From the NCBI RefSeq assembly GCF_001653755.1, contig NZ_CP015125.1:2427501-2491500 (forward strand): DNA of 64,000 nt, read 5' to 3'. The notes beneath the pieces were generated by a model that did no database searches, was not told the DNA's origin, and saw nothing but the letters and a program-made list of their open reading frames with translations. Positions 9,661-18,334 of this stretch are shown one piece after another. A program made the translations under genes and the position numbers. The number at the start of each line of letters is the position of its first letter. The first letter of the stretch is position 1. This stretch comes from Dokdonia donghaensis DSW-1 (lineage in GTDB: Bacteria; Bacteroidota; Bacteroidia; Flavobacteriales; Flavobacteriaceae).

Positions 9661-9801
9661 CTAGTTCTCTTCTGTATCTAAAGTCACGTTGCCATCACCC
9701 TCTACGGCAAAAGTTTCCTTTGGGATAATGCGTCTAAAATTTGACGAACGGCGATAGGGATCTTGAAAATCTGCGTGTTTTTTTGTGGTTGATTTATCCA
9801 T
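9661..9801 (-). CDS. Small protein, 46 residues, unknown function
   Basis: A short frame from ATG at 9801 to TAG at 9661 encoding a charged, soluble peptide that starts MDKSTTKKHADFQDPYRR and ends DTEEN. It has no hydrophobic segment or signal peptide; the first half is basic, the last third acidic. Support for a real gene is indirect: a dedicated intrinsic terminator follows on the same strand, and TACCTTTA, close to a -7 box, lies about 20 bases before the start. I do not recognise the family. It lies divergently from the cationic secreted protein gene downstream on the plus strand. Confidence 0.55.
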   Translation of the reverse strand: MDKSTTKKHADFQDPYRRSSNFRRIIPKETFAVEGDGNVTLDTEEN

Positions 9802-10014
9802 AGCGTTTTTTATTGTAAAGGTATTTTAAAATCTAAATGTTGTCTTTTTAAATAACAGATAATTAACAATGTACCTATTACTCAAACCTATTTTTATCAG
9901 AATATAAAGTATTTTGAACACCTTAATTTATGGTTTGTATATATAGAATCATTAAGAAAAATTAGACTATAAGTAACTATATTTTAGATACTTATATTTA
10001 AATAATGTTTTTTG

Positions 10015-10030
10015 CGCTTTCGCGAAAGCG
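10015..10030. repeat. Palindrome copy 4
   Basis: Perfect CGCTTTCGCGAAAGCG in the divergent intergenic region, 41 bases upstream of the sigma-54-like promoter at 10071. Confidence 0.95.
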
Positions 10031-10070
10031 TATATATACACCCTCTTACCACGATAACGTTTTCGGACTT

Positions 10071-10086
10071 TGGCACGCTACTTGTA
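10071..10086 (+). promoter_or_regulatory. Sigma-54 (RpoN)-type promoter
   Basis: TGGCACG-CTAC-TTGTA fits the -24/-12 consensus TGGCACG-N4-TTGCW at every conserved base except T for C in the -12 GC. Start of transcription is expected near 10097, giving a ~37-base leader to ATG 10134. It is the clearest site of this type seen in the window. RpoN promoters need an enhancer-binding activator; none is encoded nearby. Confidence 0.6.
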
Positions 10087-10133
10087 ATTAGTTAATCGTG
10101 AACATCAATCCACATTGATAAAAAACGAATATT

Positions 10134-11351
10134 ATGAAACAGATAGCATTATTATTTATAGGTCTACTCACCTTTGCAGGAAGTAACTATGCAGCAGAAG
10201 AAGATACATCAATAAGACGAGGAACAGTTTACGACGGAAGTAAATACATCTTTGTAGAAAACGGGATAGAGTTTTCTGTCTTTCCAGATGGCGAATTTGA
10301 TTTTTACATTCCAGAATATGTAGAGGGCGTAAGTCTATCTGTAAACGCTGGACCTGTGGGGATAAGTTTTAACACAGGTTTTGATTATGACCCTTACGTA
10401 CAGTATGATGAGTATGGAGCGGTGATACAGATAGAAAATACACCTCTATATTATGACAACTATGGTCGTATCTCACAAGCAGGTGATGTAAATATCTTTT
10501 ACAGAAACAACAGAATCTCTCGTGTAGGAGGCTTACAGATATTCTATAACAACTTTGGCGCTTTTTCACACTACACAGGTTTTATAAATGTGTATAACAG
10601 AAACTATGTATTTCACCCATTTCACAACTATTACTATAGACCACTCTTTAATAGATGTCTAGTGTACACAACTCCTTATAGAAGGTTTTATACACCTATA
10701 CGTTATAACTACGCGTTTCATAGAAACAACTATTACAGAGGTTATAATAATGGATATAGAAATGCTCGTAGAGACTTTAGACGTCCAGATAGAGGTCGTG
10801 TAGCACATAATAATGGTCGTCGTGATAATGTAGATCGTAACAACGCTCGCTTTACTCGTGCAAATACTGGTAGAGTAGCAAGTCGAGGAAACTCACAAAG
10901 AACTATAAGTCGTGCAAATCGTACTACTTCAAGAGGTAATACAGCTGCAAGAACTACAAATGCAAAAAGAAATACTGCAGTAGCTCGTGATGGCGCTCAA
11001 CGTGGGAGACCTACTACAACAGCAAGAGGAAACTCAAGCAGAGGTATAAAGGCGATAACGTCAAGATCTGGTAACACAGCTCGCAAGGCTACTACTAGAA
11101 CAGCGACAAAACGCTCTAGCAACAGATCTGTAGCAAGTAACAGAACATCACGCCCACAGGCGAGAACAACGCAACGCTCTTCTCAAAAGAGAGCAACTAC
11201 ATCAAGAAGTACAAGTGCTAGAAAAGCAACTTCACAACGTAGTACACAGCGTAAAGCAACACCACAGCGCAGCACAAGAAGTACAAGCGCTAGATCTTCA
11301 TCAAGTAAAAAATCAAGTAGAGCAACCACTACGAGAACAAGAAGAGGATAG
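10134..11351 (+). CDS. Secreted protein with Tyr/Asn-rich middle and Arg/Ser/Thr-rich cationic tail
   Basis: A 405-residue exported protein of unknown function. A signal peptide is clear (MKQIALLFIGLLTFAGSNYAAEE, cleavage around residue 20-21). Residues ~30-165 form a domain with short repeated strands (FDYDPYVQYDEYG, PLYYDNYG, NIFYRNNRIS, IFYNNFG), ~165-215 are Tyr/Arg/Asn-rich, and from ~215 to the end there is a ~190-residue low-complexity tail of Arg, Ser, Thr, Lys and Ala resembling histone H1 tails. Net charge must be strongly positive. Such a tail could bind nucleic acid, acidic polysaccharide or the lipopolysaccharide surface; this is inference. It is a single-gene unit, with a sigma-54-like promoter before it and a terminator after it. 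Confidence 0.75.
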   Translation: MKQIALLFIGLLTFAGSNYAAEEDTSIRRGTVYDGSKYIFVENGIEFSVFPDGEFDFYIPEYVEGVSLSVNAGPVGISFNTGFDYDPYVQYDEYGAVIQIENTPLYYDNYGRISQAGDVNIFYRNNRISRVGGLQIFYNNFGAFSHYTGFINVYNRNYVFHPFHNYYYRPLFNRCLVYTTPYRRFYTPIRYNYAFHRNNYYRGYNNGYRNARRDFRRPDRGRVAHNNGRRDNVDRNNARFTRANTGRVASRGNSQRTISRANRTTSRGNTAARTTNAKRNTAVARDGAQRGRPTTTARGNSSRGIKAITSRSGNTARKATTRTATKRSSNRSVASNRTSRPQARTTQRSSQKRATTSRSTSARKATSQRSTQRKATPQRSTRSTSARSSSSKKSSRATTTRTRRG

Positions 11352-11383
11352 GAGATAATAACTTTGGTTGGTTAGTTTGGAAG

Positions 11384-11417
11384 ACCCTAGTTGCTATATG
11401 CGCTAGGGTTTTCTTTT
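11384..11417 (+). terminator. Intrinsic terminator after the cationic secreted protein
   Basis: ACCCTAG (11384-11390) pairs with CTAGGGT (11403-11409), followed by TTTCTTTTT. Confidence 0.8.
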
Positions 11418-11498
11418 TGTTATAGGGTGTAGTATCTTTTAGATAATAAAGCAGACATTTTTAGTACCTTAGGATCCTTAATCCAAACATCCTAACCA

Positions 11499-12806
11499 AT
11501 GAATAGACTATTTTATATTGTAGCCTGTCTTCTACTCTTACAATCGTGTCAAGAGAAAGAAATAAAAACTCCAGAAAAAATGACAGAAGCCCAACTTATA
11601 ACAAAGGCTACGGCCATCCATAAAAATGTAATGACGCTAGACACGCACTGTGATATAAACGTCAAGAACTTTACAGACTCTATAAATTATACACAAAAGC
11701 TTACCTCTCAAGTAAACTTACCAAAAATGCAAGAAGGCGGTCTAGATGTGCCTTGGTTTATCGTTTACACAGGTCAAGGTGAACTTAATGAAAAAGGCTA
11801 TAAAGCCGCCTATGAAAATGCTATGTCAAAATTTGACGCTATCCATAAACTTTGTGAAGAGATTGCTCCAGAGCAAATCCAGCTAGCCACAAGTGCAAAA
11901 GAAGCTAGAGAGATCTGGAAATCTGGTAAAAAAGTAGCAATGATAGGAATAGAGAACGGATATCCTGTAGGAACAGACATCACAAACGTTGAGAAGTTTT
12001 ACGACCTAGGTGCGCGCTATATGTCTCTTGCTCATAATGGCCACAGCCAGCTAAGTGATAGTAATACCGGTGAGGCAGATGATGTATGGCTTCACAATGG
12101 TCTAAGTGATCTAGGTAAAGAGGTTATTGCAGAGATGAACCGTGTAGGGATGATGATAGATGTATCACACCCTAGTAAAGAAGCGATGCGACAAATGATA
12201 GAACTAAGTGAGACCCCTATAATCGCTTCACACTCCTCTGCGAGAGCATTATGTAACCACAGCCGTAATCTTGATGATGAGCAACTACAGTGGATGGTAG
12301 AAAACGGTGGTGTTGTACAGACAGTCGCTTTTAAAAGCTACCTAAACACAGAAAAACACGATGCCTATGAAGCAGAAGCACAGCAAATACTAAAAGAAAT
12401 TGCAGACTCTATAGGTCTTAAATGGATGGAGCGCAAAGAGGTAATGGCTTTACCACAAGAGCAACGAGCAGATTATTATGAAAAGTATACAACCGTAATG
12501 CTACCGGTACAAAAAAAGAAACTCGCACAACGCACAGACCTCCCTCCTGCTGTAGATGTGACAGACTTTGTAGATCATATAGATTACCTAGTTGAGAAGA
12601 TGGAAATAGATCACGTAGGCATCTCATCAGATTTTGATGGTGGTGGCGGTATAGAAGGATGGAGCGATGCTTCAGAAACGATGAATGTTACTATAGAACT
12701 TGTAAGGAGAGGATATACAGAAGCACAAATAGAACAACTATGGAGTGGTAACTTACTACGCGTACTTGACGAGGTGCAAGCCTATGCCACAGAGATGAAA
12801 TCTTAG
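11499..12806 (+). CDS. Membrane dipeptidase, peptidase family M19, lipoprotein
   Basis: Zinc-dependent dipeptidase of the renal dipeptidase family, cleaving dipeptides outside the cytoplasm. The first 17 residues are a lipoprotein signal with lipobox LLQSC (C17 lipidated), so it should be anchored in the envelope. All M19 metal ligands are visible: H50 and D52 (HCD), E152 (IGIENGYPVG), H224 (DVSHPS) and H245 (IIASHSS); SSDFDGGGG near the C-terminus is also typical. A ~60-residue stretch around 285-345 is longer than in minimal members. The gene is monocistronic, followed by a strong hairpin shared with the convergent helicase gene. Confidence 0.88.
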   Translation: MNRLFYIVACLLLLQSCQEKEIKTPEKMTEAQLITKATAIHKNVMTLDTHCDINVKNFTDSINYTQKLTSQVNLPKMQEGGLDVPWFIVYTGQGELNEKGYKAAYENAMSKFDAIHKLCEEIAPEQIQLATSAKEAREIWKSGKKVAMIGIENGYPVGTDITNVEKFYDLGARYMSLAHNGHSQLSDSNTGEADDVWLHNGLSDLGKEVIAEMNRVGMMIDVSHPSKEAMRQMIELSETPIIASHSSARALCNHSRNLDDEQLQWMVENGGVVQTVAFKSYLNTEKHDAYEAEAQQILKEIADSIGLKWMERKEVMALPQEQRADYYEKYTTVMLPVQKKKLAQRTDLPPAVDVTDFVDHIDYLVEKMEIDHVGISSDFDGGGGIEGWSDASETMNVTIELVRRGYTEAQIEQLWSGNLLRVLDEVQAYATEMKS

Positions 12807-12830
12807 TGAGCTGTAAATGATTAAAATGAA

Positions 12831-12867
12831 AGAGCCCAAACAATCGCGTTTTGTTTGGGCTCTTTTA
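12831..12867. terminator. Strong bidirectional terminator
   Basis: An 11-base stem AGAGCCCAAAC / GTTTGGGCTCT with T-rich flank on the plus strand, between the convergent dipeptidase and helicase genes. Confidence 0.85.
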
Positions 12868-12887
12868 TATTTTATGATTGAGAGATA

Positions 12888-14411
12888 TTACATATCTCGC
12901 TCACGACATATTTGGTTAATCCTACGCTTTAACTTACGCTCATAATCTTCTTGTAACCAGTCTCTATAGTTTTGAGTATTATTCATAATACTATAAGAAT
13001 ACTGTCGTACTCTATAAGCAATATCATCACGTAATTTACGAGCCAGCACACGAGCATCAAAAACGTCTTCACTGTTTTCTACCACCATCTGTGCGTGTTG
13101 CTCGATGGCATTTTCTAGTGCGGTCTTTGCTTTCTTACCTTCTTTAATTACCTTTTTATATTCCTTCTTTATATCAAAGTGTATCTTTTCTGTATTTGCA
13201 AACTCTTTACGAAGATCTGGAGGCATAACGTATGTAAAGTTGCGCTCTATCTCCTCATCTGCAATGAGGTTTTCAAGGTAAAAATCTGGGTATGCAAATA
13301 TCTCTTTCCAGTCTATAGGTGCTTCCCAAAGACCAAAACGTGCCGCATTATTTCCTAAGTCTAATACTTTAAAGGTAGTCTTTCCAGGCGCTATACGTGA
13401 CCCACGACCTATCATCTGGAAGTAAAGTGTAAGCGACTTTGTTGCTCTGTTGAGTATAATGGTATCTACAGTAGGTTCATCAAAACCTGTTGTAAGGATA
13501 CTTACAGAGGTAAGTATCGCGTCTGGTGTGTTTTTAAACCAGTCTAATATCTCAGCACGCTCCTTAGCACTATTTGTGTTATCTAAGTGTCGTATGTCGT
13601 ATCCTGCTTGTCTAAAGGTCTCGTGTACATATCTAGACGTATTAATACCATTATTAAAAATAAGGGTCTTCTTACCTTTAGATTGATCTTCGTAGGCGCT
13701 AAGCAGCTTTTGCTGCATAGAGGCATCTGTATATAAGATATCAGAAGATTTTACGGTATAATCTCCATTAATACCCAGCTTTAAGGTACTTAGACCTACA
13801 TTATAACTTATAGTTTCTGCCTTAGACAAGAACCCTCTTTTTATAAGTGCAGGTATGCTCTCTCCTATCATAAGTTCTTGATAGTTGTCCTTCATAGGCA
13901 ACTTTATGTTAGAACTTAGTGGTGTTGCTGTCACACCTAGTATAAAAGCATTTTTAAAGTAGCTAAAGAGTTTTCTAAACGAGTTATAGTGTGCCTCATC
14001 TATAATCACGAGCCCCACATCTTCCATTGTGATTTGCTCTTCTTGTAGTCGGTTTGTGAGTGTCTCAACCATTGCTACGTAGCACATATAATCATCTGCT
14101 TCGTCTAGGGTTTTTACATCACTACTTATAATCATATTAGGCACCTTAAACTCCGTAAGCATACGCGAGGTCTGGTTAGAGAGCTCTATACGGTGTGTAA
14201 GGATAACTACCTTCTTATTTGCACGTTTTATATAATTACGTACAATCTCAGAAAATATTACCGTCTTACCACCTCCGGTAGGCAGCTGGTACAACAGGTT
14301 ATAATCTGGAGTGGTTCTATCCATCACGCTAAAAACGGCGTCTAGATCCTTCAGCTGGTAGTCGTATAATTTCTTTTCTGGAGTGTCTTTTTCTTTAATG
14401 AGGTCGCTCAA
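12888..14411 (-). CDS. DEAD/DEAH-box superfamily 2 helicase
   Basis: A 507-residue SF2 ATPase of the type III restriction-subunit/SSL2-like group. It starts with a Q-like DYQLKDLD segment, then motif I LPTGGGKT (43-50), motif II IIDEAH (136-141), motif III GVTATP, and in the second RecA lobe ILTTGFDEPTVD and RGSRIAPGK (motif VI region). The C-terminal ~130 residues are helical and charged, without a recognised domain. It probably remodels nucleic acid in the cytosol; the pathway is unknown. It is transcribed with the upstream DUF6155 gene in the same direction, with a palindrome copy between them. No methyltransferase or nuclease neighbour is present, so a restriction system is unlikely. Confidence 0.82.
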   Translation of the reverse strand: MSDLIKEKDTPEKKLYDYQLKDLDAVFSVMDRTTPDYNLLYQLPTGGGKTVIFSEIVRNYIKRANKKVVILTHRIELSNQTSRMLTEFKVPNMIISSDVKTLDEADDYMCYVAMVETLTNRLQEEQITMEDVGLVIIDEAHYNSFRKLFSYFKNAFILGVTATPLSSNIKLPMKDNYQELMIGESIPALIKRGFLSKAETISYNVGLSTLKLGINGDYTVKSSDILYTDASMQQKLLSAYEDQSKGKKTLIFNNGINTSRYVHETFRQAGYDIRHLDNTNSAKERAEILDWFKNTPDAILTSVSILTTGFDEPTVDTIILNRATKSLTLYFQMIGRGSRIAPGKTTFKVLDLGNNAARFGLWEAPIDWKEIFAYPDFYLENLIADEEIERNFTYVMPPDLRKEFANTEKIHFDIKKEYKKVIKEGKKAKTALENAIEQHAQMVVENSEDVFDARVLARKLRDDIAYRVRQYSYSIMNNTQNYRDWLQEDYERKLKRRINQICRERDM

Positions 14412-14465
14412 AAGTGTAGGTTTCTTCGGTTAAAAGTGAATCTTGCAAAACTAAGGGATTTTTCT

Positions 14466-14480
14466 GCTTTCGCGAAAGCG
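14466..14480. repeat. Palindrome copy 5
   Basis: Perfect core 14466-14479, in the 103-base gap between the DUF6155 and helicase genes. Confidence 0.95.
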
Positions 14481-14514
14481 TACCGCAAAAAAATAGTACT
14501 AATCTTACAAAATC

Positions 14515-15024
14515 TTACTCTGGGTCTGCTGCTTCGTCAAAAAGTGCTGCATTGGGCCAGCGCTCATCTTCGGTAAGACTTACGATGCGCTCTATGCGAT
14601 CTCCTACCTCTTCTAGTAAATGATGATAGGTCGCATACTGTACAAGTTCTTTAAAAGAGTTGAGCATACTTTTATAAAAAGCATCTGGTTGTGGTGTGGT
14701 GCCCTGAGCGTAGGTTTGTGCTATCTCAATATTAAAAAGCATTACATCTACAAGCAGTAAGGGGTTCATCCCTAGTGTTTTAAAGTGCTTGATGTATTTT
14801 TGAGCAACAGACCTTCTTTTTCTTGCTCGTTTACGGCGAGTAGGAAAATATTCATTACTTATTTTAACCTTTGCCTCTTCTACCAGCTTGTCTTCTTTAG
14901 GGTTAAAAACAAAATCATAATAGGTCTTAACCGCTGGTATACGGTCATATAACTCGATAATTTGCTCTTGTAAGGCAGCGTTATCTAAGGTGGTAAGATG
15001 TTTTTTAAGTGCTCGTTTACTCAT
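14515..15024 (-). CDS. DUF6155 family protein
   Basis: A 169-residue soluble protein matching what I recall of DUF6155: a start like MSKRALKKHLTTLD, then YYDFVFNPKEDKLVEEAK at ~40-57, then a strongly basic run TRRKRARKRRS (62-72). The rest is helical with an acidic end. Function unknown. The basic patch between helices could bind nucleic acid, but this is only inference. It lies upstream of, and in the same direction as, the SF2 helicase gene, and divergent from the next plus-strand gene. Confidence 0.65.
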   Translation of the reverse strand: MSKRALKKHLTTLDNAALQEQIIELYDRIPAVKTYYDFVFNPKEDKLVEEAKVKISNEYFPTRRKRARKRRSVAQKYIKHFKTLGMNPLLLVDVMLFNIEIAQTYAQGTTPQPDAFYKSMLNSFKELVQYATYHHLLEEVGDRIERIVSLTEDERWPNAALFDEAADPE

Positions 15025-15133
15025 TAAGAAGTGATTACCTGTAGCGAATTTAAAATAAAAAATAGTGGCAAGAAGCGATTCAAAAACCTATTTTTGTAAC
15101 AATACCAATACAGTTACTAAACCACCACCTGCA

Positions 15134-15517
15134 ATGAATACATTACAAGATAGTAAAGCCGTAAACTTGATCAAAAAATTGATCGCTGATGTTGCTCAAA
15201 ACGGAATCATTACAAATACCGTAGTTGAAGATCTTAAAGCTTTACGCCCACATACTATTACAGAACAATTACCATTACTTGCAAAGGCTACACGTCTCTC
15301 TGCAGAGCATATAGAAGAGTATGGAACTTTTGCCATCCCTATCCCACAAGATGAGGATATCGCAGATGAGAATGATGAAATCATCTCTGAAGTAGAAGTT
15401 GCCGAAAGTACTCCAGAAGAGAGTTTTCACTACTTTATGTCTCTTATAAAAAATATAGACAAAAAGACTAATGAAGACGAGCTACGCGTATACGTACAGG
15501 CACTTAGAGATTACTAA
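15134..15517 (+). CDS. Conserved-looking acidic protein of unknown function
   Basis: From ATG 15134 it encodes 127 residues, MNTLQDSKAVNLIKKLIADV onward, predicted helical and acidic, especially ADENDEIISEVEVAESTPEE in the second half. The frame opens earlier (15065), but the extra 23 residues are cysteine- and asparagine-rich and unlike a protein start, so the later ATG is preferred. No signal peptide or membrane segment. I do not recognise the family. A strong terminator follows the stop directly. It is divergent from the DUF6155 gene. Confidence 0.6.
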   Translation: MNTLQDSKAVNLIKKLIADVAQNGIITNTVVEDLKALRPHTITEQLPLLAKATRLSAEHIEEYGTFAIPIPQDEDIADENDEIISEVEVAESTPEESFHYFMSLIKNIDKKTNEDELRVYVQALRDY

Positions 15518-15535
15518 GTCTATAAAACATTAATT

Positions 15536-15572
15536 AAAAAAGCCTCAAGTTTAATTACTTGAGGCTTTTTTA
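15536..15572. terminator. Strong bidirectional terminator
   Basis: AGCCTCAAGT (15541-15550) / ACTTGAGGCT (15557-15566) flanked by A and T runs on both sides, between two convergent genes. Confidence 0.92.
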
Positions 15573-15578
15573 ATGCGT

Positions 15579-16295
15579 TTATTTTTTTGGCGGCTTTGCT
15601 GGGCGTACCTCCACTTTACTCGGTAATGTTCTGGGATGCATTTTAAGTAAGTCTACCGTGAGCTGACCCAAATCTTCGGGTTGTATGCGCCAGTCTGTCC
15701 CTTCATCTGGGGTTCTGCCTCCAAAATGACTACTTACAGATCCAGGCATAATAGTAGTTACCTTGACATCATCCTGACGTACATCCATCATTAAGGCTTG
15801 TGAGAAGCCTGTAAGGCCAAATTTACTCGCATTATATGCCGTACCCTTCTCAAAGAAGTTAGTACCCGCAAGACTAGAGATAGTAATCATATATCCTTTT
15901 GACTCTTTTATAGCTTCTAGAGATGCTTTTACAGAGTAAAATACGCCCGTGAGGTTTGTATCTATGGTCTCGTTCCATTGCTGGGGTGTCATATCTGTAA
16001 TGTTTTCAAAATGTCCCAAGCCCGCGTTTGCAATAAGTACATCTATCTTCCCAAACTTGTCAAGAGTTGCCTTCACAGCCGCTTGCTGGCTTTCGTAATC
16101 GCGCACATCTGCAGCGACGCCCAGTATGTAATTATCGTTTTCTGTGAGCTCTGTGGCAGCTTCTTTAGTACTTTTCTCATCTCTTCCGGTGATGGTAACT
16201 TTCATTCCTTGATGGAGTAATGCTTCGGCTATGCCTCTCCCTATTCCTTTGGTACCGCCCGTGATGAGGGCAACTTTATCTTTTAAATCTTCCAT
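15579..16295 (-). CDS. Short-chain dehydrogenase/reductase
   Basis: A classical SDR of 238 residues: cofactor loop TGGTKGIG (12-19), NAG (90-92), catalytic S141, Y154 and K158 in SSLAG...YNASK. It will use NAD(P)H to reduce or oxidise an alcohol/ketone; the closest generic label is 3-oxoacyl-ACP reductase-like. The start at 16295 (MEDLKDKVALIT) is chosen over 16325 because SDR proteins begin just before the first strand. Convergent with the preceding acidic-protein gene across a terminator. Substrate not deducible. Confidence 0.82.
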   Translation of the reverse strand: MEDLKDKVALITGGTKGIGRGIAEALLHQGMKVTITGRDEKSTKEAATELTENDNYILGVAADVRDYESQQAAVKATLDKFGKIDVLIANAGLGHFENITDMTPQQWNETIDTNLTGVFYSVKASLEAIKESKGYMITISSLAGTNFFEKGTAYNASKFGLTGFSQALMMDVRQDDVKVTTIMPGSVSSHFGGRTPDEGTDWRIQPEDLGQLTVDLLKMHPRTLPSKVEVRPAKPPKK

Positions 16296-16324
16296 TGTGA
16301 TTGTGTTTTGTATAAAGGTAATCA

Positions 16325-16340
16325 CGCTTTCGCGAAAGCG
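16325..16340. repeat. Palindrome copy 6
   Basis: Perfect CGCTTTCGCGAAAGCG in the divergent promoter region between the SDR gene and the phytase-like lipoprotein gene. Confidence 0.95.
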
Positions 16341-16452
16341 GAAACATACTATTTTAAAGTATTGTGAAAATTTGCCACGCTCTCGATCTATAATGATAAC
16401 ATTACATTATTATAAAATGACAGACCTTTGCAGCTCAAAATATGATGCATTT

Positions 16453-17556
16453 ATGAAACTATGTAGACTACTCCCTATTATAACCCTCTTACTCATTACT
16501 GCGTGCAGCTCTTTACCAAAGGCTTCAAAAAACACCGCTAAAGCCGAAATTACAGCACTCACCTTTATAGATGAGGCCATTATACCTGCCACGACTACCT
16601 ATGAGGGGACCAAGGTGGGTGGTCTCTCTTCTATAGATTATGCAAACGGACAGTGGTTTATGATTTGTGATGACAGAGCTCAACCTAGATTTTATACAGC
16701 ACGCATAACAACGAGTGGAGCCGGTATCTCACAACCAGAATTTACTGCTGTTACCTACTTAAAAGATAATAACAATAGCCTATTTACACCTGGTATTGCA
16801 GACCCTGAGGCGCTGCGCGTTACAAATGATAATCACATTATATGGAGCAGTGAGGGCAATGTGGCAAAAGGGATACAGCCCTTTGTACGTATGGCATCAC
16901 AAGACGGAGCTTATGTAAAAGATATGATGGTTGCTCCTAAGTTTTTGATCTCTCAAAAGGATAAAGGACCTCGCAATAATGGCGTTTTTGAAGCACTCAC
17001 AAGAGACTATAGCGATAATAGCTACTGGATTACCACAGAGTTACCGCTTAAGCAAGACGGTAATGAACCTACTTATAAAGACTCACAATCGCCCGTACGT
17101 ATAGCACATATAAAACCAGATGGCACCTTTGCATCAGAGTATGTCTATATGCTGGATAAGGTGGCTAGGCCTGGCAAGCTTGAGGTAAATGGGGTGACAG
17201 AGATCCTCTCTTATGATAAAGATTCTTTTCTGGTGCTAGAGCGCTCTTATGCCTCTGGGCATAGCGATGGCGGTAATGATGTAAAGATTTATAAAGTAAA
17301 TACCGCAGGTGCTACAGATGTGCGTGATATAGCAAGCTTGCAAGAAGCCTCATATACTCCTGTGACTAAAACGCTCTTACTAGATATGGAAACCCTGCGA
17401 CCACAGCTCACAGATGGTATTATAGATAATGTAGAAGGAATGACTTTTGGGCCCGTACTGGAGAATGGAAAACGGTCACTTGTGGTAATATCTGACAATA
17501 ACTTTAACTCTTTTGGGAAACAGCTCAACCAGCTTATCTTATTTGCAGTAGAATAA
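16453..17556 (+). CDS. Phytase-like (esterase-like) lipoprotein
   Basis: A 367-residue exported lipoprotein. Starting at ATG 16453 gives a clean signal MKLCRLLPIITLLLITACSS with a lipobox ending in C18; the longer open frame upstream overlaps the divergent SDR gene and spoils the signal. The body resembles the phytase-like/esterase-like beta-propeller family (PF13449): GGLSSIDYANGQWFMICDD near the start, IADPEALRV, FEALTRDYSDNSYWITTE, and VEGMTFGPVLENGKRSLVVI towards the end. Probably a periplasmic or surface hydrolase; the substrate is unknown. Possibly transcribed with the DUF3817 gene 61 bases downstream. Confidence 0.75.
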   Translation: MKLCRLLPIITLLLITACSSLPKASKNTAKAEITALTFIDEAIIPATTTYEGTKVGGLSSIDYANGQWFMICDDRAQPRFYTARITTSGAGISQPEFTAVTYLKDNNNSLFTPGIADPEALRVTNDNHIIWSSEGNVAKGIQPFVRMASQDGAYVKDMMVAPKFLISQKDKGPRNNGVFEALTRDYSDNSYWITTELPLKQDGNEPTYKDSQSPVRIAHIKPDGTFASEYVYMLDKVARPGKLEVNGVTEILSYDKDSFLVLERSYASGHSDGGNDVKIYKVNTAGATDVRDIASLQEASYTPVTKTLLLDMETLRPQLTDGIIDNVEGMTFGPVLENGKRSLVVISDNNFNSFGKQLNQLILFAVE

Positions 17557-17617
17557 GTGCAGTCTACTGTTGGCTCATCTTGCCTTGCGTAGTATTTTTG
17601 TAAAAAAAATAGATACG

Positions 17618-17899
17618 ATGCTCAAAAGCTTTAGAATACTTAGTTTACTCGAGGGAGTTTCATTTCTTGTGATTCTCTTTATCACGATGCCGTCAAAATA
17701 TGCTTTTGATAACGGGATGCCCAATAAAGTTATCGGGATGGCACACGGTTTTTTATTTCTTGGCTATGTTGTGATGGCTATTATGATGAAGCCCGTATTA
17801 AAATGGAACAATAAAACACTTGCTATTGTATTGCTGTGTTCTATCATTCCATTTGGGACCTTCTGGATGGATAAAAAATATCTCCGTCCGCTAGCTTAA
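17618..17899 (+). CDS. DUF3817 small integral membrane protein
   Basis: A 93-residue membrane protein from ATG 17618 (MLKSFRILSLLEGVSFLVIL), with three hydrophobic segments; LEGVSFLVI, IGMAHGFLFLGY and a late FGTFWMDKKY match my memory of DUF3817. The earlier in-frame ATG at 17570 would add a poorly conserved leader. Its last nine bases overlap the 3' end of the convergent DUF4870 gene. Function unknown. Confidence 0.7.
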   Translation: MLKSFRILSLLEGVSFLVILFITMPSKYAFDNGMPNKVIGMAHGFLFLGYVVMAIMMKPVLKWNNKTLAIVLLCSIIPFGTFWMDKKYLRPLA

Positions 17900-18256
17900 A
17901 AACTTGATACTTATATAATAATTAGGCTTCTCTCCCCTATTTACTCTTACGGCATTTACAATAGGTAGTACAAAACCTACCACTACGATACCTAGCAATG
18001 CAATAAGTCCCAGCCCTAATAGTAAGATTGCCGGTATGCTCAATAGTGCATATACAATAAGGCTTATCTGGAAGTTAAGTATGGCCTTGCCATTTTCATC
18101 TAGTTCTTGCACGCGCTCCTTGTTTGCCGCCCAGATAATGAGCGGTACGATAAGACCGCCAAAGCCTACTACATAATGTAATAGCTGTGATAAATGTGTG
18201 AGTACTAGAAGCGTTTTGTCTTCCCTTACGTGTGGTGTTTGTTGTATAATTTCCAT
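17891..18256 (-). CDS. DUF4870 (Tic20-like) membrane protein
   Basis: A 121-residue membrane protein with about three hydrophobic helices. Family features: LLVLTHLSQLLHYVVGFGGL then VPLIIWAANKER, and ENGKAILNFQISL, as in DUF4870. The start at 18256 (MEIIQQTPHV) is favoured over 18283. Function unknown; relatives are distantly related to chloroplast Tic20. Overlaps the end of the DUF3817 gene tail to tail, and is divergent from mnmE. Confidence 0.75.
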   Translation of the reverse strand: MEIIQQTPHVREDKTLLVLTHLSQLLHYVVGFGGLIVPLIIWAANKERVQELDENGKAILNFQISLIVYALLSIPAILLLGLGLIALLGIVVVGFVLPIVNAVRVNRGEKPNYYISIKFLS

Positions 18257-18321
18257 AATAACAGATTTTTGATTGATTAACATATACGTCTATGCTTACG
18301 CGAAAATGTTACACGTTTGTT

Positions 18322-18329
18322 TAATTTTG
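18322..18329 (+). promoter_or_regulatory. Bacteroidota -7 box TAATTTTG before mnmE
   Basis: TAATTTTG fits TAnnTTTG and ends five bases before the chosen mnmE ATG, implying a leaderless or nearly leaderless transcript. It also supports ATG 18335 over the frame-opening ATG at 18317. No matching -33 TTG is visible. Confidence 0.5.
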
Positions 18330-18334
18330 CAGTG

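Noticed and set aside
12888..14411. Helicase as part of a restriction system
   Set aside because: No methyltransferase, specificity subunit or nuclease gene nearby; the neighbour is a DUF6155 protein.
16231..16452. 74-residue extension of the phytase-like lipoprotein
   Set aside because: It overlaps the divergent SDR gene and displaces a perfect lipoprotein signal peptide that starts at ATG 16453.
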